DNA of 64,000 nt from Monoplex corrugatus (GCA_030674185.1 CM060312.1:58026902-58090901), one strand, 5' to 3'; shown: positions 1-13,599, counted from the stretch's first letter. Made by a program: numbers and translations. The notes: a model not told the origin generated them from the letters alone.

Positions 1-244
1 AATCAGAATACACTTCTTCGTGAAATTTAAGTGGATGGAGAAACGTGGGTTCGAAGGGGAAAGCGAGGGGGGGGGGGGGGGGGGATGGGGACATGGATAC
101 TAAGGTTACGTGTCGTAAATTATGCTAGGTTCTGTCATTTTTGATTGGGAAAACCATGTGCCCTCACACGCTTCTTCTTACTGTTTCAGAAAACAACCCT
201 GCATCCCGAGTTTAGTTTCCCGTGAAAAAAAGTTTGAGTGATTG

Positions 245-245
<1 letters not shown>

Positions 246-335
<90 letters not shown>

Positions 336-349
336 GCGTTTGAGAGAGG

Positions 350-401
<52 letters not shown>

Positions 402-442
402 TCAGAATTTTTTAATGTACATCGGCCTTAGGCCACAATACA

Positions 443-481
<39 letters not shown>

Positions 482-486
482 TGGTG

Positions 487-560
<74 letters not shown>
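246..560. repeat. Compound microsatellite (GT)n-(GCGT)n-(GA)n-(GT)n
   Basis: About 30 bases of GT pass into a GCGT tetranucleotide tract (about 279-337), then two GA tracts (about 343-400 and 446-478) separated by a short unique spacer, then about 75 bases of GT. The Cys-Val and Arg-Glu reading frames across it are low-complexity artefacts. Confidence 0.95.
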
Positions 561-563
<3 letters not shown>

Positions 564-1587
564 AGATACATCAGAGCAGCTCCCCTACTTACAGTAAGTT
601 GAATCTTTCACCAGCATTGGATCACAGGTCTGGCCCAGTGGGAAATGAATATACATTTGATTTTGCATAAGACCCATTATTTGGGTCGTCCTTCGCCTTC
701 TGTTTGTCTCTTCACCCAGGTGTGGGTCATTGGAGATTCACAGATGATTTCCTAACGAATTTTCACCACCTCACTTTGTTATTTATGATCATAGTGAACA
801 GAACTATCAAAAATGTTTCGTTGAGTTTCTTGGCTGTTTAATGATAAATGGTGATTTTATTGTGCCTAGTAGAACTTTACATTTCGCTCAGAATTAACAT
901 CTTTATAATTAGTATTATGATTAAAACAAAGCAAGGGCATGTTTATCAATTGGGGGAAAAAAAGGTATAGTCATCAGTCAAATGATAGCAACCAAAATAT
1001 GACTGGCGCAGGTAGGAAAACCAGCTGCGAGAATTGAGACTGTGAAGAATGGGAAGTGCAGAAAATATGTTGAAAGATGGGAGGGAAAGTGAGATCGCTG
1101 AAATGGTTTGATTGTTGTTCCATTGATATAGGCTCCCTTCCTCGTAAGAAAGCTTGGTCTATGGGCGGTTTTTGATTAAAGTTTATGAAGTGATAAGTTT
1201 TAAATCATTGGGATGGGTGTGATGCTTCATCTCTCGCTCTCATCATCTGTCTGGAGAACATAACGCCAGTTTATGAAGTGTTGAGAGAAGTGCTTAGCTT
1301 TTGGATAAAGATTGTGATTATTTGGGTCTCTCTCTGTCTGCTGCTGCCTTTGTGTTTCTCTATTTGTCGCATATCTCCACCCCCTCCCCAGCCAGCCCCC
1401 CCCCCCCCCCCCCCATCATGTGTGCATTTCTCTGTACTCGTGCATATGTACATACTCGTGCATGCTCGCACGGACGTATCCGGATACTTAACAGAGGCGA
1501 GCACGCACACACACGCGCGTATACACACACAAACGTATGCACGCACACATAGACATAGATGCATGCATGCATACAAGCAACACGTGC

Positions 1588-1588
1588 G

Positions 1589-1673
<85 letters not shown>
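1588..1673. repeat. (CA)n microsatellite with GC-alternating edge
   Basis: A run of about 80 bases of CA follows a short CGCGCG stretch. A 17-base C run lies upstream at about 1398-1414. Confidence 0.95.
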
Positions 1674-1674
<1 letters not shown>

Positions 1675-2149
1675 GTGTTTTTCCCCCCTACTTTGTTTTG
1701 CTGTGTTTTGTTATTTCACCAGGGTTGAGAAATGTGAACGGTTTGTGTTGTGAGCGTCTGAACAGTTATGTCCCCTAATAGAAGGTTATCTTCCCCTGGT
1801 TACATCAGCCCCCTCTTATCTCATGCGCTGCCAGTGATGAGCGCCGGCGCCAACAGACAGCCTGTCCCGTATGTCAGAGGCCTTGAGTTCGTCTGTTGGT
1901 GTATAAACTGCAGTCTGAAACACTTACATTATATTTGGGAAGTGTAACTAACTTTTTTTGTGGGCCTGCTGGGGCTGTTCTTGTTTTTGATGTTTTCCTG
2001 CTCTTCTCCATCGGTTTAATTCCCAGTCTGTTATTTTTTAATTTTCGTTTCTGGTTTAGAAAAAGGGAAGAGTTACACTCATTCCGTGTCTTTAGTGAAG
2101 GTGATTTAGAAGGTGAAGAATGGTGATGATGGGGAGGGTGGGATGGGAG

Positions 2150-2440
2150 AATAGGTATTTGAATATATGGTTCTGTAAGTATGTAAATGTATGGTTCTGT
2201 AGGTATGTAAATGTATGGTTCTGTAGGTATGTAAATGTATGGTTCTGTAGGTATGTAAACGTATGGTTCTGTAGGTATGTAAATTTATGGTTTTGTAGTA
2301 TCTAAATGTATGGTTTTGTAGTATGTAAATATATGGTTCTGTAAGTATGTAAAGCTGTGGTTCTGTAGTATGTAAATGTATGGTTCTGTAGGTATGTAAA
2401 TGTATGGTTCTGTAGGTATGTAGATGTATGGTTCTGTTTT
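2150..2440. repeat. 24-bp minisatellite, about 12 copies
   Basis: The unit contains TATGGTTCTGTAGGTATG followed by TAAATG. Most central copies are near identical (about 2165-2285 and 2370-2435), with diverged or shortened copies between them (TTTTGTAGTATG variants). Because 24 is a multiple of three, the array is open on both strands, but nothing suggests coding. Confidence 0.9.
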
Positions 2441-5058
2441 CTGATGCCGAATTTCATGTTCCCATTAGCGCCTTTTTGTAAGAAGTGTATTTCGATCTTC
2501 CCATCTCTCCTGCGCTTGAAAGAACTCTTTGTAAATTCGTATCTTCTGGAAATCAATACCTTTTCCCGAATATATGTGCAATTAACTTTATCATAACCAG
2601 TATGGCAAACAAGTCCTCTGAGGCACGAAACCATAGTTCAGAAATTTGTGTTTTTATTGAACAGTTCCCTTCTTTCGTTCAGCAATCATTTCCATTGAGT
2701 TTTGATCACGTTGACATTCAAATGAAATGTAGATGCCTTTGTGAGTCATTTACTTTGTTTCCTAGAATTCATTTCATAGTCTGTCTGCTGAAGAAATGAA
2801 GATGGGTGTGGACAGAGTGAAGGTGCACTGTAACACATGTTTGTCGGTCCATTGCTGTCATTTTGGTCTCCCAGATTAATAAAATACTTGTCTTTAATTA
2901 TGTCAGAATGACATGAGAGATAACAGTGGATTTCTTGTTTTCGGTTCTGATCTTTGTCATTACTTTAATCCTTAATGTAGGACAAACCTGCTTTGAGGTT
3001 CTCTTGACAGATCTTGCGGACTTGGCTGCTTGAGCAGTTTCAGAACTGTTTACAAATACAGGCTGAACACTTTTACATTATTATTCGTTCGTATCCGTTT
3101 TAGAATATGTTCGTTTACATTTAAATTATGCAGTAATTTGTATTTACGTTTATCATTTATTGTAGGCTACATACTAAGGTTGTACGAACATCATATAGTT
3201 ATTTACAAAATACCAAATGTCAGTGCAATATGGAAAAGTACTAAGCACATTGTTTCACAGTTTGTAGGATACGAGTACTAGTGAATTTTCCACTCTATGA
3301 AGCTTAATGTTTTGAAAGCAGAAGGGTTAGGAACAAGCGATTCATTCACGGATGGTAAGCTTCTTCAGACTTTAGGCTACAAGAACACATTTCTTGAAGA
3401 AGATCACAAAAACACATTTCTCCAGGGTAGACATTCTTATGAGCAGTAAACTTCTAAACCATAGCACAGTCACTGGAATTGCAGACTTAAAAAGAAAAAG
3501 TAGCACTGGGAAGCAGGTTTTCAGCATACTTTTGTCTGCTCAATGAAGGTTGCCTTGGAGGGAAAAAAGATTAAGAACAGGTTTAGACAGGTAATTAGCC
3601 GTAACCTTTTGGCTTTGTACATGCCCCTTCTGTCTAAAACTGGTAACATGGAGGAAAAACGAATTAGGGCATGAAAACGGAGGTAGGGTTCAGTCAGAAG
3701 CATGGGAGGTTAATTGATGATTTCAGGGGTAATCCACATTTTTGAAGCATAGGTGCGCATCTCATTTTCTTTGACCACTTTAAACGAAGCATGTGGAGGA
3801 ATAGAGTTTGATGAGAATTTTATCCAAGAGTTGGTGAGGTGCAGTGATTATTTGCCTTCCCTCCTCCTAACTCCCAACCCTCCGTTTTTTATGTAATAGG
3901 TTATAAATGCGTTCTTTTAGTATGATGACGAATATACGTTCCATTCTGTACCTGCTTCTGACGTGTATCCAGGGCTGGCTGGCTTTTTTTGATTACCCCA
4001 CCGAACTGATATTTTACCTGTCAGAGTGCCCTGTTTTGATAACGTCTGTCAGATAATCCTCGCAGCCTCAGCATGGGGTTCTGTTTTTGAAATAATTTTC
4101 TGTGCTAATCTTCCAGTCGCGTGGAGAGCAAGGGATGGGTTTATGTGCCATCTGTCGGTTGTGATGCCACTCTGATCTACAGTTTGTTGCGCGGCTTTGC
4201 CTCCAAAATACGACTCCACATAATGAGCTTAGGATTTTCCACTGACACTTTGAGCTTACACAAAATCCATGCACGATTGTTTGTACATAGTTTGTAAGGA
4301 AACGCAGTGTCAATGAGCCGTTTTGTTTTGGAGAAGAACAGTAAAAAGGAAGAATAAGATTTTTGGTCGGGGATTTTTTGTTTTGGTTTTGTTTTGAGGA
4401 AGGGGTGGGATATTGAGTTTGACAGTAAGTCTCTGCTTGTCGAGCTCTCTCAGACTGCTGTGTGATATTTAAGTTTGTGGCTGGGTTCAGTTAGTTTATC
4501 CACTTCTTGTGTCTTATTATCTCTTCTGTACTTTCTGTGGACCCCCATCCTCTCTCTGTCGCTCTGTCTCTCTGTCTCTCTCTCTCGCTGTCTCTGTCCT
4601 CTCTCCTCCCTCTCTCTCTCTTCTCTCTCTCTCTCTCTCTCTCTCCCCCCCCCCCACCCTATCGTTTTTCCAACTTCTTTCATTGAATGTTGTATCATCC
4701 AGTCTCCACTTGTCTCCTCTGTTGTCAGTAGTTTCTCTTTTTTCTTGTTTATCTAATCTCTGTCCCCGTCCCGTCTCAATGGCCGTGTGTCAGTGTTGTC
4801 TTTTTTCAAAGCGGTCTTCATTCTGAGAGGGGATTTGATAATGGTCTGGCACGTCTGATCTAAGGGATCGTGCTACAAGCACGGATCAATTGTAGGCTTT
4901 CTCACGTGTCACCATGACCTACGTCCTTTTTTCTTCTTGGCTCCATTATGTAAATGTCGTAAATCATATATGATTAAGAATGAATTGTTTATCGTTTTGG
5001 CTTGAGCATTGATAAAGATGAATGTTGGAAGGAACTGTTTCATTTTTAAAATGTTTTA

Positions 5059-5149
5059 GTTTCTCAAGAAAGCGTTACCGCATTCGGAATGAATTCCATG
5101 CGGGCTGATGCCACAGATGCCGTGTGATGGACAGGATTCAAAATGGTCA
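5059..5149 (-). repeat. Dispersed repeat, copy A (pairs with 22223-22314)
   Basis: On the minus strand this 91-bp block aligns end to end with 22223-22314 at roughly 70% identity by eye. Shared words include GTTTCTCAA, CGGAAT, GCCACA and GTGATGGA, in the same order and spacing. It is probably an old SINE or MITE fragment; the family was not identified. Confidence 0.6.
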
Positions 5150-5632
5150 GGCCTAAGTCGTAAGCCTGCGCGCCGGCAATGTCTTGAGGTTCTCCCTATT
5201 GGTTGTGCGTCCATTTCTGTATCGGTGGAGGTGCCGGGGGCTCTTTCAGTATAAATAGTATCCCCACCTTCTGGAAATTCGTGCTGGGAATGTTCCTCTT
5301 TTCTGTCACTCTCTTTGTTTCTGCCTTGTTCCTTTGCCATTGTTTATTTCAAGTGAGGAGATAGTCTAACTGACCACCATGCATTTGCCTTTTACATAAT
5401 CTTTGATGAAGAAAAAAAGGGGAGATTCTTGGGGAAAAAAAGGGAGGGATGATGTAGGGGTTAAATACGGAAGGTACACGAGTATGTTAATAGTAGTAGG
5501 TTTAGTGATGCAGCCTGAAACAAACGAGTGCCCGATTTATTTCATTCATCATTAAAGTTATCGGTTTTGAACGGGTGAGTTACATTAAAAAGATCTGTTT
5601 GAATGAGACTGTGCTTTTTTTTTTTTAATCAG

Positions 5633-5634
<2 letters not shown>

Positions 5635-5721
<87 letters not shown>

Positions 5722-5742
5722 GTTTGTGAGAGAGAGAGAGAG
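5635..5742. repeat. (GT)n then (GA)n microsatellite
   Basis: About 85 bases of GT are followed by a short GA run. Confidence 0.95.
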
Positions 5743-6009
5743 AATTATAATTTGAATAAATGTGAATAATGATGGACGAGTTTTTTTTTCTATATGTAAT
5801 TATCATGTAAGCTGTGATTTGCACTAGGGTTCAACATATTTATGATGGTGATGGTTTACCATGATAAAGTTTCTTTTTCATTTTGTTTTGTGTTACCCAT
5901 TAATTTGTGATTTTCTTTTATAAAGAATTTGTATCGAATTAGTTATGATGATAAGGCATGAATCCAAATGTACACCAACAGAGAGTGGACTTTGATGTTA
6001 ACCTGACAG

Positions 6010-6380
6010 CCAAAATATAAAAAAGAATGAAGCTTGTGTGTAAAGAGTGAACCAAGTTCTTTGCAGAGTGTACCGTGAATTTTTATTAATAAAGAGAATG
6101 AACAGTTTGATCCAGATAAAGAGTGAACCCCTATTAAATTTTGAACCTTTAACCTGTTGTTGGAGTGATCCTTGGAATTTGACCGCAGTGAAAAAAAATG
6201 TATGCATTAATTCCTTTTGAAGAAGACTCGAACCCTTTTAAACCTTACCCTGATGAATTGTTCTCCCAGTTTGACCTTAACAGTGAACTGTTTACCCTGA
6301 TGAAGAATGAACCCTGAAATTTTGCTCTGATTGAAGAGTGAACCCTGAAATTTTACCCTGATGAAGAGTGAACCTGTTTC
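6010..6380. repeat. Decayed minisatellite of about 36 bp
   Basis: The words AAGAGTGAACC, ACCCTGATGAA and CCTGAAATTTT recur at irregular spacing. The last three units (about 6270-6375) are clearest and the earlier ones are heavily diverged, so this looks like an old tandem array losing its identity. Confidence 0.55.
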
Positions 6381-6561
6381 TTTTACCCACTTCATCATTC
6401 CTTTGAGTTTGGTGTGTCCCCCGTTTTTTCCCCTCCCTAGCTTATAAAACATGACTTCCCCCATATTAGCCTGTACATTACTGATTGCCCATTTTATTTG
6501 ACTTTGTGTGATGCATGTGCATGACCCTCATGTTGTTGTCTCCCTTTCCCTGTTGTTATAG

Positions 6562-6606
6562 GCGGTGCCTGAGGATGAGTATGAGCAGTTCCTTCTGCAG
6601 AGACCG
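6562..6606 (+). CDS. Filamin exon 1 of window: short hinge-1-like exon (45 bp)
   Basis: The 15 codons read AVPEDEYEQFLLQRP, phase 0 at both ends. The exon is bounded by a strong pyrimidine tract with TATAG (AG at 6560-6561) and a perfect GTAAGT donor at 6607. The next exon also opens in phase 0, so the two join in frame. It lies directly upstream of the exon that begins repeat 16, where filamins have the flexible hinge 1, a segment known to be poorly conserved between lineages. The acidic, Ig-unlike sequence fits a linker. No family-level match is claimed for these 15 residues: the call rests on splice sites, phase and position. It could be an alternative hinge exon or a chance ORF. Confidence 0.55.
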
Positions 6607-7539
6607 GTAAGTCTCTTTCTTGTGTGTCTCTTGTCTGCTGCAATCCAGTCATTTAGGTCAGTTTTGAAGATGATAATAATGAATGAACACAACACTGTGG
6701 ATGGGGGTAGGGGGTGGAGGAAAGATATATTGCACACATCATGCACAATGCATATTCATAATTTCGTGCTTTAGTACGATAATGTTGTGCCTTAGTGTAT
6801 CTTCAGAACGTAAATTTGAAGGCCATGTTTCCCCTAGTGGAAAGTCAGGATGCCAATTTTGAAAGGGTTCGCTAGGATGATATAGTTTTAAAGAGATATT
6901 TCTATGGGCTTGAAGAGTATGTGGTTTCCTTTTCTAGATATTTCAGTGGGTTTGATGTGATGTTTGGTTTCCCTTCTTACTCCCGGATATTTCACAGAGG
7001 TCAAATGCCTGGCTTGCAGGGTCTTGTGACCGTTTGCTGCAAGTCTTATTTAGATTTATCATTTCTTCAAAAATATCATTTTTCAGAGTATATTTTCTTA
7101 GCAGATTTGAAGGAAATGAATGATGCCAAACAAATATATTTTTCATCAAATTTCGTTGGTGGAGTTTTTTTTTTCTTGTTTTTTTTTTTAAAACTTAAAT
7201 TGCACGCGTCCATAGAGCACCTCATTTTCGGTTTTTCTTAGCTTGTTTGTTCGTTTTCGGTGCTGTTACATGTCCTTCAGTTACTTGTACTTCATTGGTG
7301 TAAGTCAGATTTCAGGGTCACAACTGTGCAAAGCATGTTTGTTAGAGTCATTAAGGATTTGTCAGACATTTGTCAACAGAGTTTACCTGACTTTCCACAT
7401 GTTTAGCCGAATTCATGAATAGTTCGTGGTGTACACGATTTAGATATATGCATGGTCCAATGTTTGCACAGCAGGGTAAAAACATTAAAATGTAGATACT
7501 TTTATCTGACGTTTATGAAGTGGTTGGAATCACATTGAG

Positions 7540-7760
7540 TGATAAGGTTGAGGAAAGAGAAATTAGAGCACCTGGTCACAACAGGAAAGCTGGAGGGAAA
7601 GAGAGCACCAGGTAGAACCAGGGAGAAAACATTGGACGGACTTGCAGGGTGGCCGAGGACAGAGAGGGTGGGAGATGTACTTGCAGCGACAAGGGATAGA
7701 TTCGTATGGAGGGCCATGATCGCCAACGCGACGTGGCAGGGCACATGATGATGATGATGG
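7540..7760 (+). mobile_element. LINE (non-LTR retrotransposon) 3' fragment, copy 1
   Basis: The conceptual peptide contains KLEHLVTTGKLEGKRAPGRT, then a DGLAGWPRTERVGD block and an AATRDRFVWRAMIANATWQG tail, a C-terminal end widely seen in animal LINE ORF2 proteins. It stops at TGA and ends in a short ATG repeat, typical of RTE-like elements with microsatellite tails (inference). The catalytic part is absent, so this is a 5'-truncated dead insertion. It is closely related to 19825-20118. Confidence 0.8.
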
Positions 7761-7976
7761 AAAACTCCTTGCTGAATAGTTGAATTTGCACAGTTGATTT
7801 TCCTGCTAAATGTGTCGTGAAAATATTCAGTACAACGAAGAAAAGAAGATTGTAGGTATGGCTTGTCGTTGCTAAAAATTGTATTAGCTCAGTTATGTTT
7901 TCAAGGTAAATATTGCACGAAACGTGTTAAGAAGGAACAAAAATAAGCAAAACAAAAACAAAAACAAAAAAAAGAA

Positions 7977-8000
7977 GGGGGGGGGGGGGGGGGGGGGGGG
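7977..8000 (+). repeat. Poly(G) run, 24 nt
   Basis: An uninterrupted run of 24 G follows an A-rich stretch. On the transcript it is G-rich and could form G-quadruplex structure. Confidence 0.9.
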
Positions 8001-8568
8001 CGAAGATTGTGGGTGCAGATTTACCACTTGAATTAATATTTTTCTGAAGTTAGTTTATGTTTATGTATGTATAGAGAAGATTTTCACGTTTAGATTTCAG
8101 GTCTTTTTTTTTTTTTAAGTTATACGTTCTAAAACTGACTGATCAAAATAGCTTTTCGGTATATGCCTTCATTTTTAAAATTACAAACCATTGGAGATTT
8201 TTTTCTCGTAAATTTGTCGTCTGCTTCAAATCTCTTTCACAAAATAAGTACATTGAAAATATCTGCTTCAATCTCTGTCGTAAATAAGTACATTGCGAAC
8301 AGTAAATGTATGTTTACTTAGTAGTGTGTTTGCTTTTTTTTCCCTCCTTTCAGAATTTGAAAGGCTGAAATAACTACGCAACTGTTGTTTCTGTTATTGA
8401 ATTTAACGTGGTTGGTTTTGTTGCTAATTTTTGTTGTTGTCGTTCACTTTAGCTGTCGATAACTTTGGAGTTATTTGTATAAGTACATTTGTATGAAGCT
8501 GTTGACATTCTCTTTCATCAGAAACATACAGATATATATATTTGAACACACACGTGCGGACAGGCATT

Positions 8569-8597
8569 TTCACACCCACACACACCACACACCACGG

Positions 8598-8679
<82 letters not shown>

Positions 8680-8698
8680 ACACCCACACACACACACC
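8569..8698. repeat. (CA)n microsatellite with CACACC interruptions
   Basis: About 130 bases of nearly pure CA carry ACCACAC and ACCCACAC interruptions near both ends. A mobile-element tail follows at once. Confidence 0.9.
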
Positions 8699-8714
8699 CC
8701 GTCTAATATCACTT

Positions 8715-8745
8715 ATAGTGAAAAGACGTTAAATCAAGGAACGAA
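8715..8745 (+). mobile_element. Short element tail adjoining CA tract, copy A
   Basis: A 31-bp block beginning ATAGTGAAAAGACGTTAAAT recurs at 49832-49862 with one mismatch. Both copies sit directly against a CA microsatellite. It resembles a SINE 3' tail common in mollusc DNA; that attribution is from general knowledge. Confidence 0.5.
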
Positions 8746-11363
8746 ACGAACGAAACGAAACATACCGCCATGCACTAACTGGCTCAAAGGGATACAACCG
8801 GGAGGTGAAGAAACAATTTATAGATTCCAACCTCTCATTGGAAAAGAAACATCAGCAGAACGAGTATGGCTTTTCCTGCCACTGCCTGCAGGAAGTGGAA
8901 ACCGGATAACATCAGACACCTGGTACCTAGCCGCTCACTGGCCGTGAATAGATTCAGAGTCAATGTTCACTTTGAAGTGAAAGAGGGGCAGGATTGTGGA
9001 TTGTTGTCACAAGGCAAAACAAGCTTGAGATTACCTGGAGACGTGGATGGTTGCTGAAGAAACAGCCAGCCCAATAACTGGCAGTCTTGAGTAGGATAAG
9101 TCAGTTGTAGTTGGCATGCGAAGTTTACCCAGGTCTTAAAAGACCCCCACTTTAGAAGTGACAGTGTTTGTGTAACAAACGCTGCATATTGGAAGTGATG
9201 TTAACGGTCAAAGAGATGCAGTCTTAAGAAAGATTAGGCCGGGAGCTGCAGCCCCCTCCCCCCCCCCCCAAAAAAAAAGAGTAAAGAGGGGGTGGGGGTA
9301 GAAATAAATGGCAGTCTCTGAAGATTGAAAGGGTAACGTGTAAAAGAGAAATGAATGGCGATTTGAGAAGATTGAAAAGATTACGTTTTATTTTATGCAT
9401 CTCTCTCATCAGATTTTGGGTTTCTAAAGATTTAGGGTATTAGGTTAAGGAAAGGAATCGCCCTCTTAGGTAGAAATGTGCTTAATGTAAAGGAATCGAA
9501 ACTTCAGTTTTCTGTTTTGTTGTTGTTGTTTTTTTTTGTTGGTTTTTATTTTTGTGAGGTTCTTTTTGGGGCGGGGAGGGGGGGGGGAAGGAGGAGGGGG
9601 AGTCACACAGGAATCCTTACGTTCTCTTTGAATTCTAACTTTATGACTGTCTTACTTGAAGTATAAATCAAGCTTTTGTTGTTTTTCTCTTTAGTAATGT
9701 GATAGATAATTGTCACCGTTTTTTTTTTTTTTTATATAATCCAACCACAGCAGTCTTTTAACGTTTGTAAGAAGACAGATGAAAACCATCGGATTTTACT
9801 TTGTTTTTATGATGCATAGAATTTTCCTGTCGTGCGATGTCATGCAAGTAATGGAATAGATTTTCTTCCCCTGCCAAACCCATACTCCAGTTTGTCTTTC
9901 CTGCTGTAGACATGATGGCGATTTTCATAATGCCATAGTTCCTGTGTGGTAGAGGAATGCATGGAGTGATGAGTGATTTACCTGACCTTTGCCCTCCAGC
10001 ATGAAATGAGTAATCGTAAAAATCTGTTCATAGATAATGATTTTTGTGATGTTTTTATTGTGATTTTTTTTACTGTTTCATTTCTGTACTTCATGCAGTG
10101 GTTAGATGTGGCTTAGCCTAGAACATTGGAACACAAACAAAAATTGGAAAGAAGAAGTACTTTTTTTGTGTGTGTGGATATATGATTGTATGTTAGATGT
10201 AGAATATATGATTGTATGTTAGATGTATATTTAAATCGTTAGATGATTCATCAAGCAGAGAATCGGACAACAGCATCTGTATCTCGCAGTGCGAGTCCTC
10301 ATATACTCAGGAGTGATAGGATTTTTAAGTCAACAAAACAGACACGAAGAAGAAAAAATAATCAAGAAAAAGATCAGCAAAAACCATCGTAGGCAAAACC
10401 AACTGTGTACGTAATCAGTAAAGAGTCCGGAGACTTGTAAAACCATGTCAGTGACGGGAGCAATCAGTTGTACACGCCTAATGCCTAGAGATCCCAGATG
10501 CTCAGAGTCCAAACAAATTGATAGACATCCTTCACTTGTATCTACAGAGGCGTCCAGACTAGATCCTCTTGTCTGCCCGGAAGCCCATGCAGGAGGAAGA
10601 GCGGGGGAATGGGGGTGGGGGTTGCGCATATTTGTAATGCAGCACTAGTTCTATCAGCGGAGACATCAGGGCATCCCTTGCACAGCAATTAGGAAGCTGT
10701 AGACTGCTCACCGCATTCCTTACCTAGTGCTCATGCTGTCTTCTCTGCCTTGCGTTTTCACTTACATCTATCTTTTTGTTGTCTGTCTTCGGTGTTGTCT
10801 GTCTTTTTTTGCTGTCTGGGCCAGTTTTTTTTTTAACCATCAGGCCCTAGTAGGAATAGGATGGCTGAAGGTTTGGGGGGGGGGGGGGGAATAAGAGGAT
10901 GCTGGGGGGTTTTGCAGTAGAAACATGTGTAGAACAATGCAGAGTTTGCTTATTGCTGGTATTCCGGTCGGGGAGATGGTGCGCGTGGGTGGCGCGAGAT
11001 GTGATTGTCAGGTTCAATGATGCACGGTTTTTGCCCCTGCAGGGACATTAGCGAGTTATTATCTAACTTGGTTTGAGATGGTCGTGGGTGGTTGGGCTGG
11101 CAGGTAGATAATTTTGGAACAAAATGCTTGAGAAGCGCTTGCACATACATTCCACTTCCAAGGGGCTTCCATGGTTCCTGGTGACAGGAGGAGATTTCTC
11201 CCCCACCCCCCCCCCGGCACCGATAGGGCTCCTATCTTTTGAGCCGCTGTTCAATCTTAGTCAGTCCCTAACCAGTTTATTCAGTACATAATTTGCAGCT
11301 GAGGCAACTCTGAATACTAAAGGCGATTTTCCCCCTTAATTGTTACAGGGAAGACTCTATCTA

Positions 11364-11368
11364 TCATC

Positions 11369-11404
<36 letters not shown>
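11364..11404. repeat. (CTAT)n microsatellite
   Basis: About ten tetranucleotide units. Confidence 0.9.
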
Positions 11405-12649
11405 CTATTTTATTTGTTTATTGATTTTGTGTTAAATAAGATTGCTAGAGGAAAAACTTCTGTTTGGGGTTCTGTGTTATGATGAACACAGTGAAGGAGA
11501 GTAGGAAAGAATGTAAATTCGTGTTTTTAACTGTTGTCCATTAAAATAGAACTACATGGACATGTTGATAGCTGTACTGATTACGATAGTGAATCATTAA
11601 CCAACCATAGTCAAATCATTTAATAATTTTGCATATCATTATTCAAGTGCTGTAGATGATAACCAAAGAAAGATCTTAAATCGTAATTTGCATATTTTAA
11701 GAACTCAGACTCACGAGACATGTTCTTGCAACAAAAAGAGTTTATTTCTCTGACATTAGTGCTAGAGTTAAGTTTGAAAAAGGTGACCCCATACTAACAT
11801 ATTATGTCAGGACAAGGAAGAAAACTTTGGAGTGAGATTGATGTTGTCAGAATCGAAGATTGAAAAAGGCCTAGGATCCTCTCCCAGTTATGTGACCCCC
11901 GCAGGTGAAATTGTTTCTAAGGATGGAGGTGATTGTTACCGCCGCATAGGCGGTACAAGAAGAGACGGCATGTATGGAAAGATGACTATTGAAAGTAGGG
12001 AGCACTTGAAAGTAGGAGAAGCCCAGTGTTTCCATTAGTGGTGTTGTCAGCACTTTTCAGCGGCCAGTAGGCCTACCACAAAACCTTCACTGACGTTTTA
12101 CCAGCTAGCTTGATCTGGGGGATGGGGGTGGGGAAGGCTGGATACTCCGTTTATAACTGTACAACTGTTTGGAAATAGTTGAATATTTGGCACACAGTGA
12201 AAGAAACTGAAGCAGTATTGAGACGTACATAGTACTGACAAACTGTTTCCTTATTTTGTGCAACATACCTGAAATAGGTTAGGTGATTGGTTGGAGAGGG
12301 GTGTTCATGTTATTTTTGTGAATTTACACTGGAAGAGCATCCTGCTCTGAGCCAGTGGTGAAGTAAGGTAATTGAGATTTGGCCATTATCAGAAACCCAC
12401 CACAATCCATCAGTGAACATATTATTCTTGGTTAACCCTTTATGTTATTAAGACCAGTCAGTTTAAAACAGCCAGTTCTTTACATTTGAAGTGTTTGAAG
12501 AAAAATGAGGAACAAGTATAGATCTAGATAAATGCTTGACCAGAAAGAAAAGGGTCAAGATGTTTGGAAGATTGTGTCTTTTGTAGTCAAGGGAACGTAC
12601 CCAAAGAATACGAAATCAAGGAACCAGCAGTAAGAAACAGTGTATATAG

Positions 12650-12855
12650 TGTTATGGTTTGTAACAATACCAACACACCAAAATTCTTGTTCTGTATCGT
12701 GTTATGTTTTGGTAATAACAAATCCAACACAACACACCAAAATTCTTGTTCTGTATCGTGTTATGTTTTGGTAACAATACCAACACACCAAAATTCTTGT
12801 TCTGTATCGTGTTATGTTTTGGTAACAATACCAACACACCAAAATTCTTGGTCAC
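12650..12855. repeat. 54-bp tandem repeat, about 4 copies
   Basis: The unit includes ACCAAAATTCTTGTTCTGTA and CGTGTTATGTTTTGGTAACA. The three complete units are almost identical, so the amplification is recent. A partial unit ends in ATTCTTGGTC. Confidence 0.9.
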
Positions 12856-13596
12856 AAGTAGGCATTAAATAAACACATAAAAGGGGATGTGGTGGGGTGG
12901 GGGAGTAAAGGAACACACAAATATCAAAACGGATCCAGAAGTTGGAAGTTGCTTGCTTAGACTAGTATCTATTTCTGTAATGATGGTACGAAGACATGGA
13001 AAAGATTTCTACGGGATGAAAGTATGCATATATGTCCCTTCACTTTTTCTTCACTAGCTCTCTCCTACCTTGCGGCAGCATTACCAACAGTTCTTACAGT
13101 ATTAGAAAACAACTGTACCAAATTATCACCAGCATACATTTTCAAATTCAAGTTATCACTAACATACATGTTCAGATTCAAGTAGAAAGGGGGAAAAAAG
13201 ACCTGAGTAGTGTGGACATAAAGGGTGGGTGATGGTGGGAGGGGGAGTTGTTCTTCATCTGCAAAACCACTATTTGAGCACATCACATCTCAGTTACCTG
13301 AAAAAAGTAGTATTAAAAGCATAGAGAGTTGTCGCCTTAGTAAGACTGACATGAAAAGGGTTAAAGCCAATTGGTTTGTTTAGATATACTATTGACCATG
13401 AACGGGCAAAAAAACTGTGTGAAAAAATCCTAAATCCTAAATAGATGCTGTTATTTAAGGTTTTCATAAACAGATGTTTGTACCATTTTTGTACATCACA
13501 GGTGCAATGTTTTACACATCTGTGTTCTATTCTTGACTTAACTGCCCATCTATCTATCAATCAGTGTGTGCGTCTGTGTGTGTGTCTGTCTGTGTC

Positions 13597-13599
<3 letters not shown>

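Larger units (their letters stand above)
1..6561 (+). other. Non-coding DNA upstream of the first recognised filamin exon (presumed intron)
   Basis: No exon with filamin similarity is seen here on either strand, so the upstream repeat 15 lies outside the window. The stretch holds compound GT/GCGT/GA microsatellites (246-560), a CA tract (about 1590-1672), a 24-bp minisatellite (about 2150-2440), a CT tract (4550-4650), a dispersed repeat (5059-5149), a GT tract (5635-5720) and a decayed repeat of about 36 bp (about 6010-6380). The rest looks like unique AT-rich intron. It is called intron because the first exon opens in phase 0 with a strong 3' splice site at 6560-6561. Confidence 0.6.

Noticed and set aside
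566..593. Possible micro-exon between TATAG and ACA|GTAAGT, upstream of the hinge exon
   Set aside because: The donor-like GTAAGT is good, but the last exon base is A, the upstream region is only GT repeat, and the 28-base peptide matches nothing. Position and phase alone are not enough.
7540..7760. LINE fragments as host genes
   Set aside because: All three copies are 5'-truncated, lack the catalytic reverse-transcriptase core, and end in the element's own ATG tail. The longest has an internal stop.
8840..9057. 63-codon open frame starting MAFPATACRKWKPDN
   Set aside because: Ordinary composition but no motif, no splice sites that extend it, and no link to the filamin frame. It could be a transposon remnant, but nothing supports a call.
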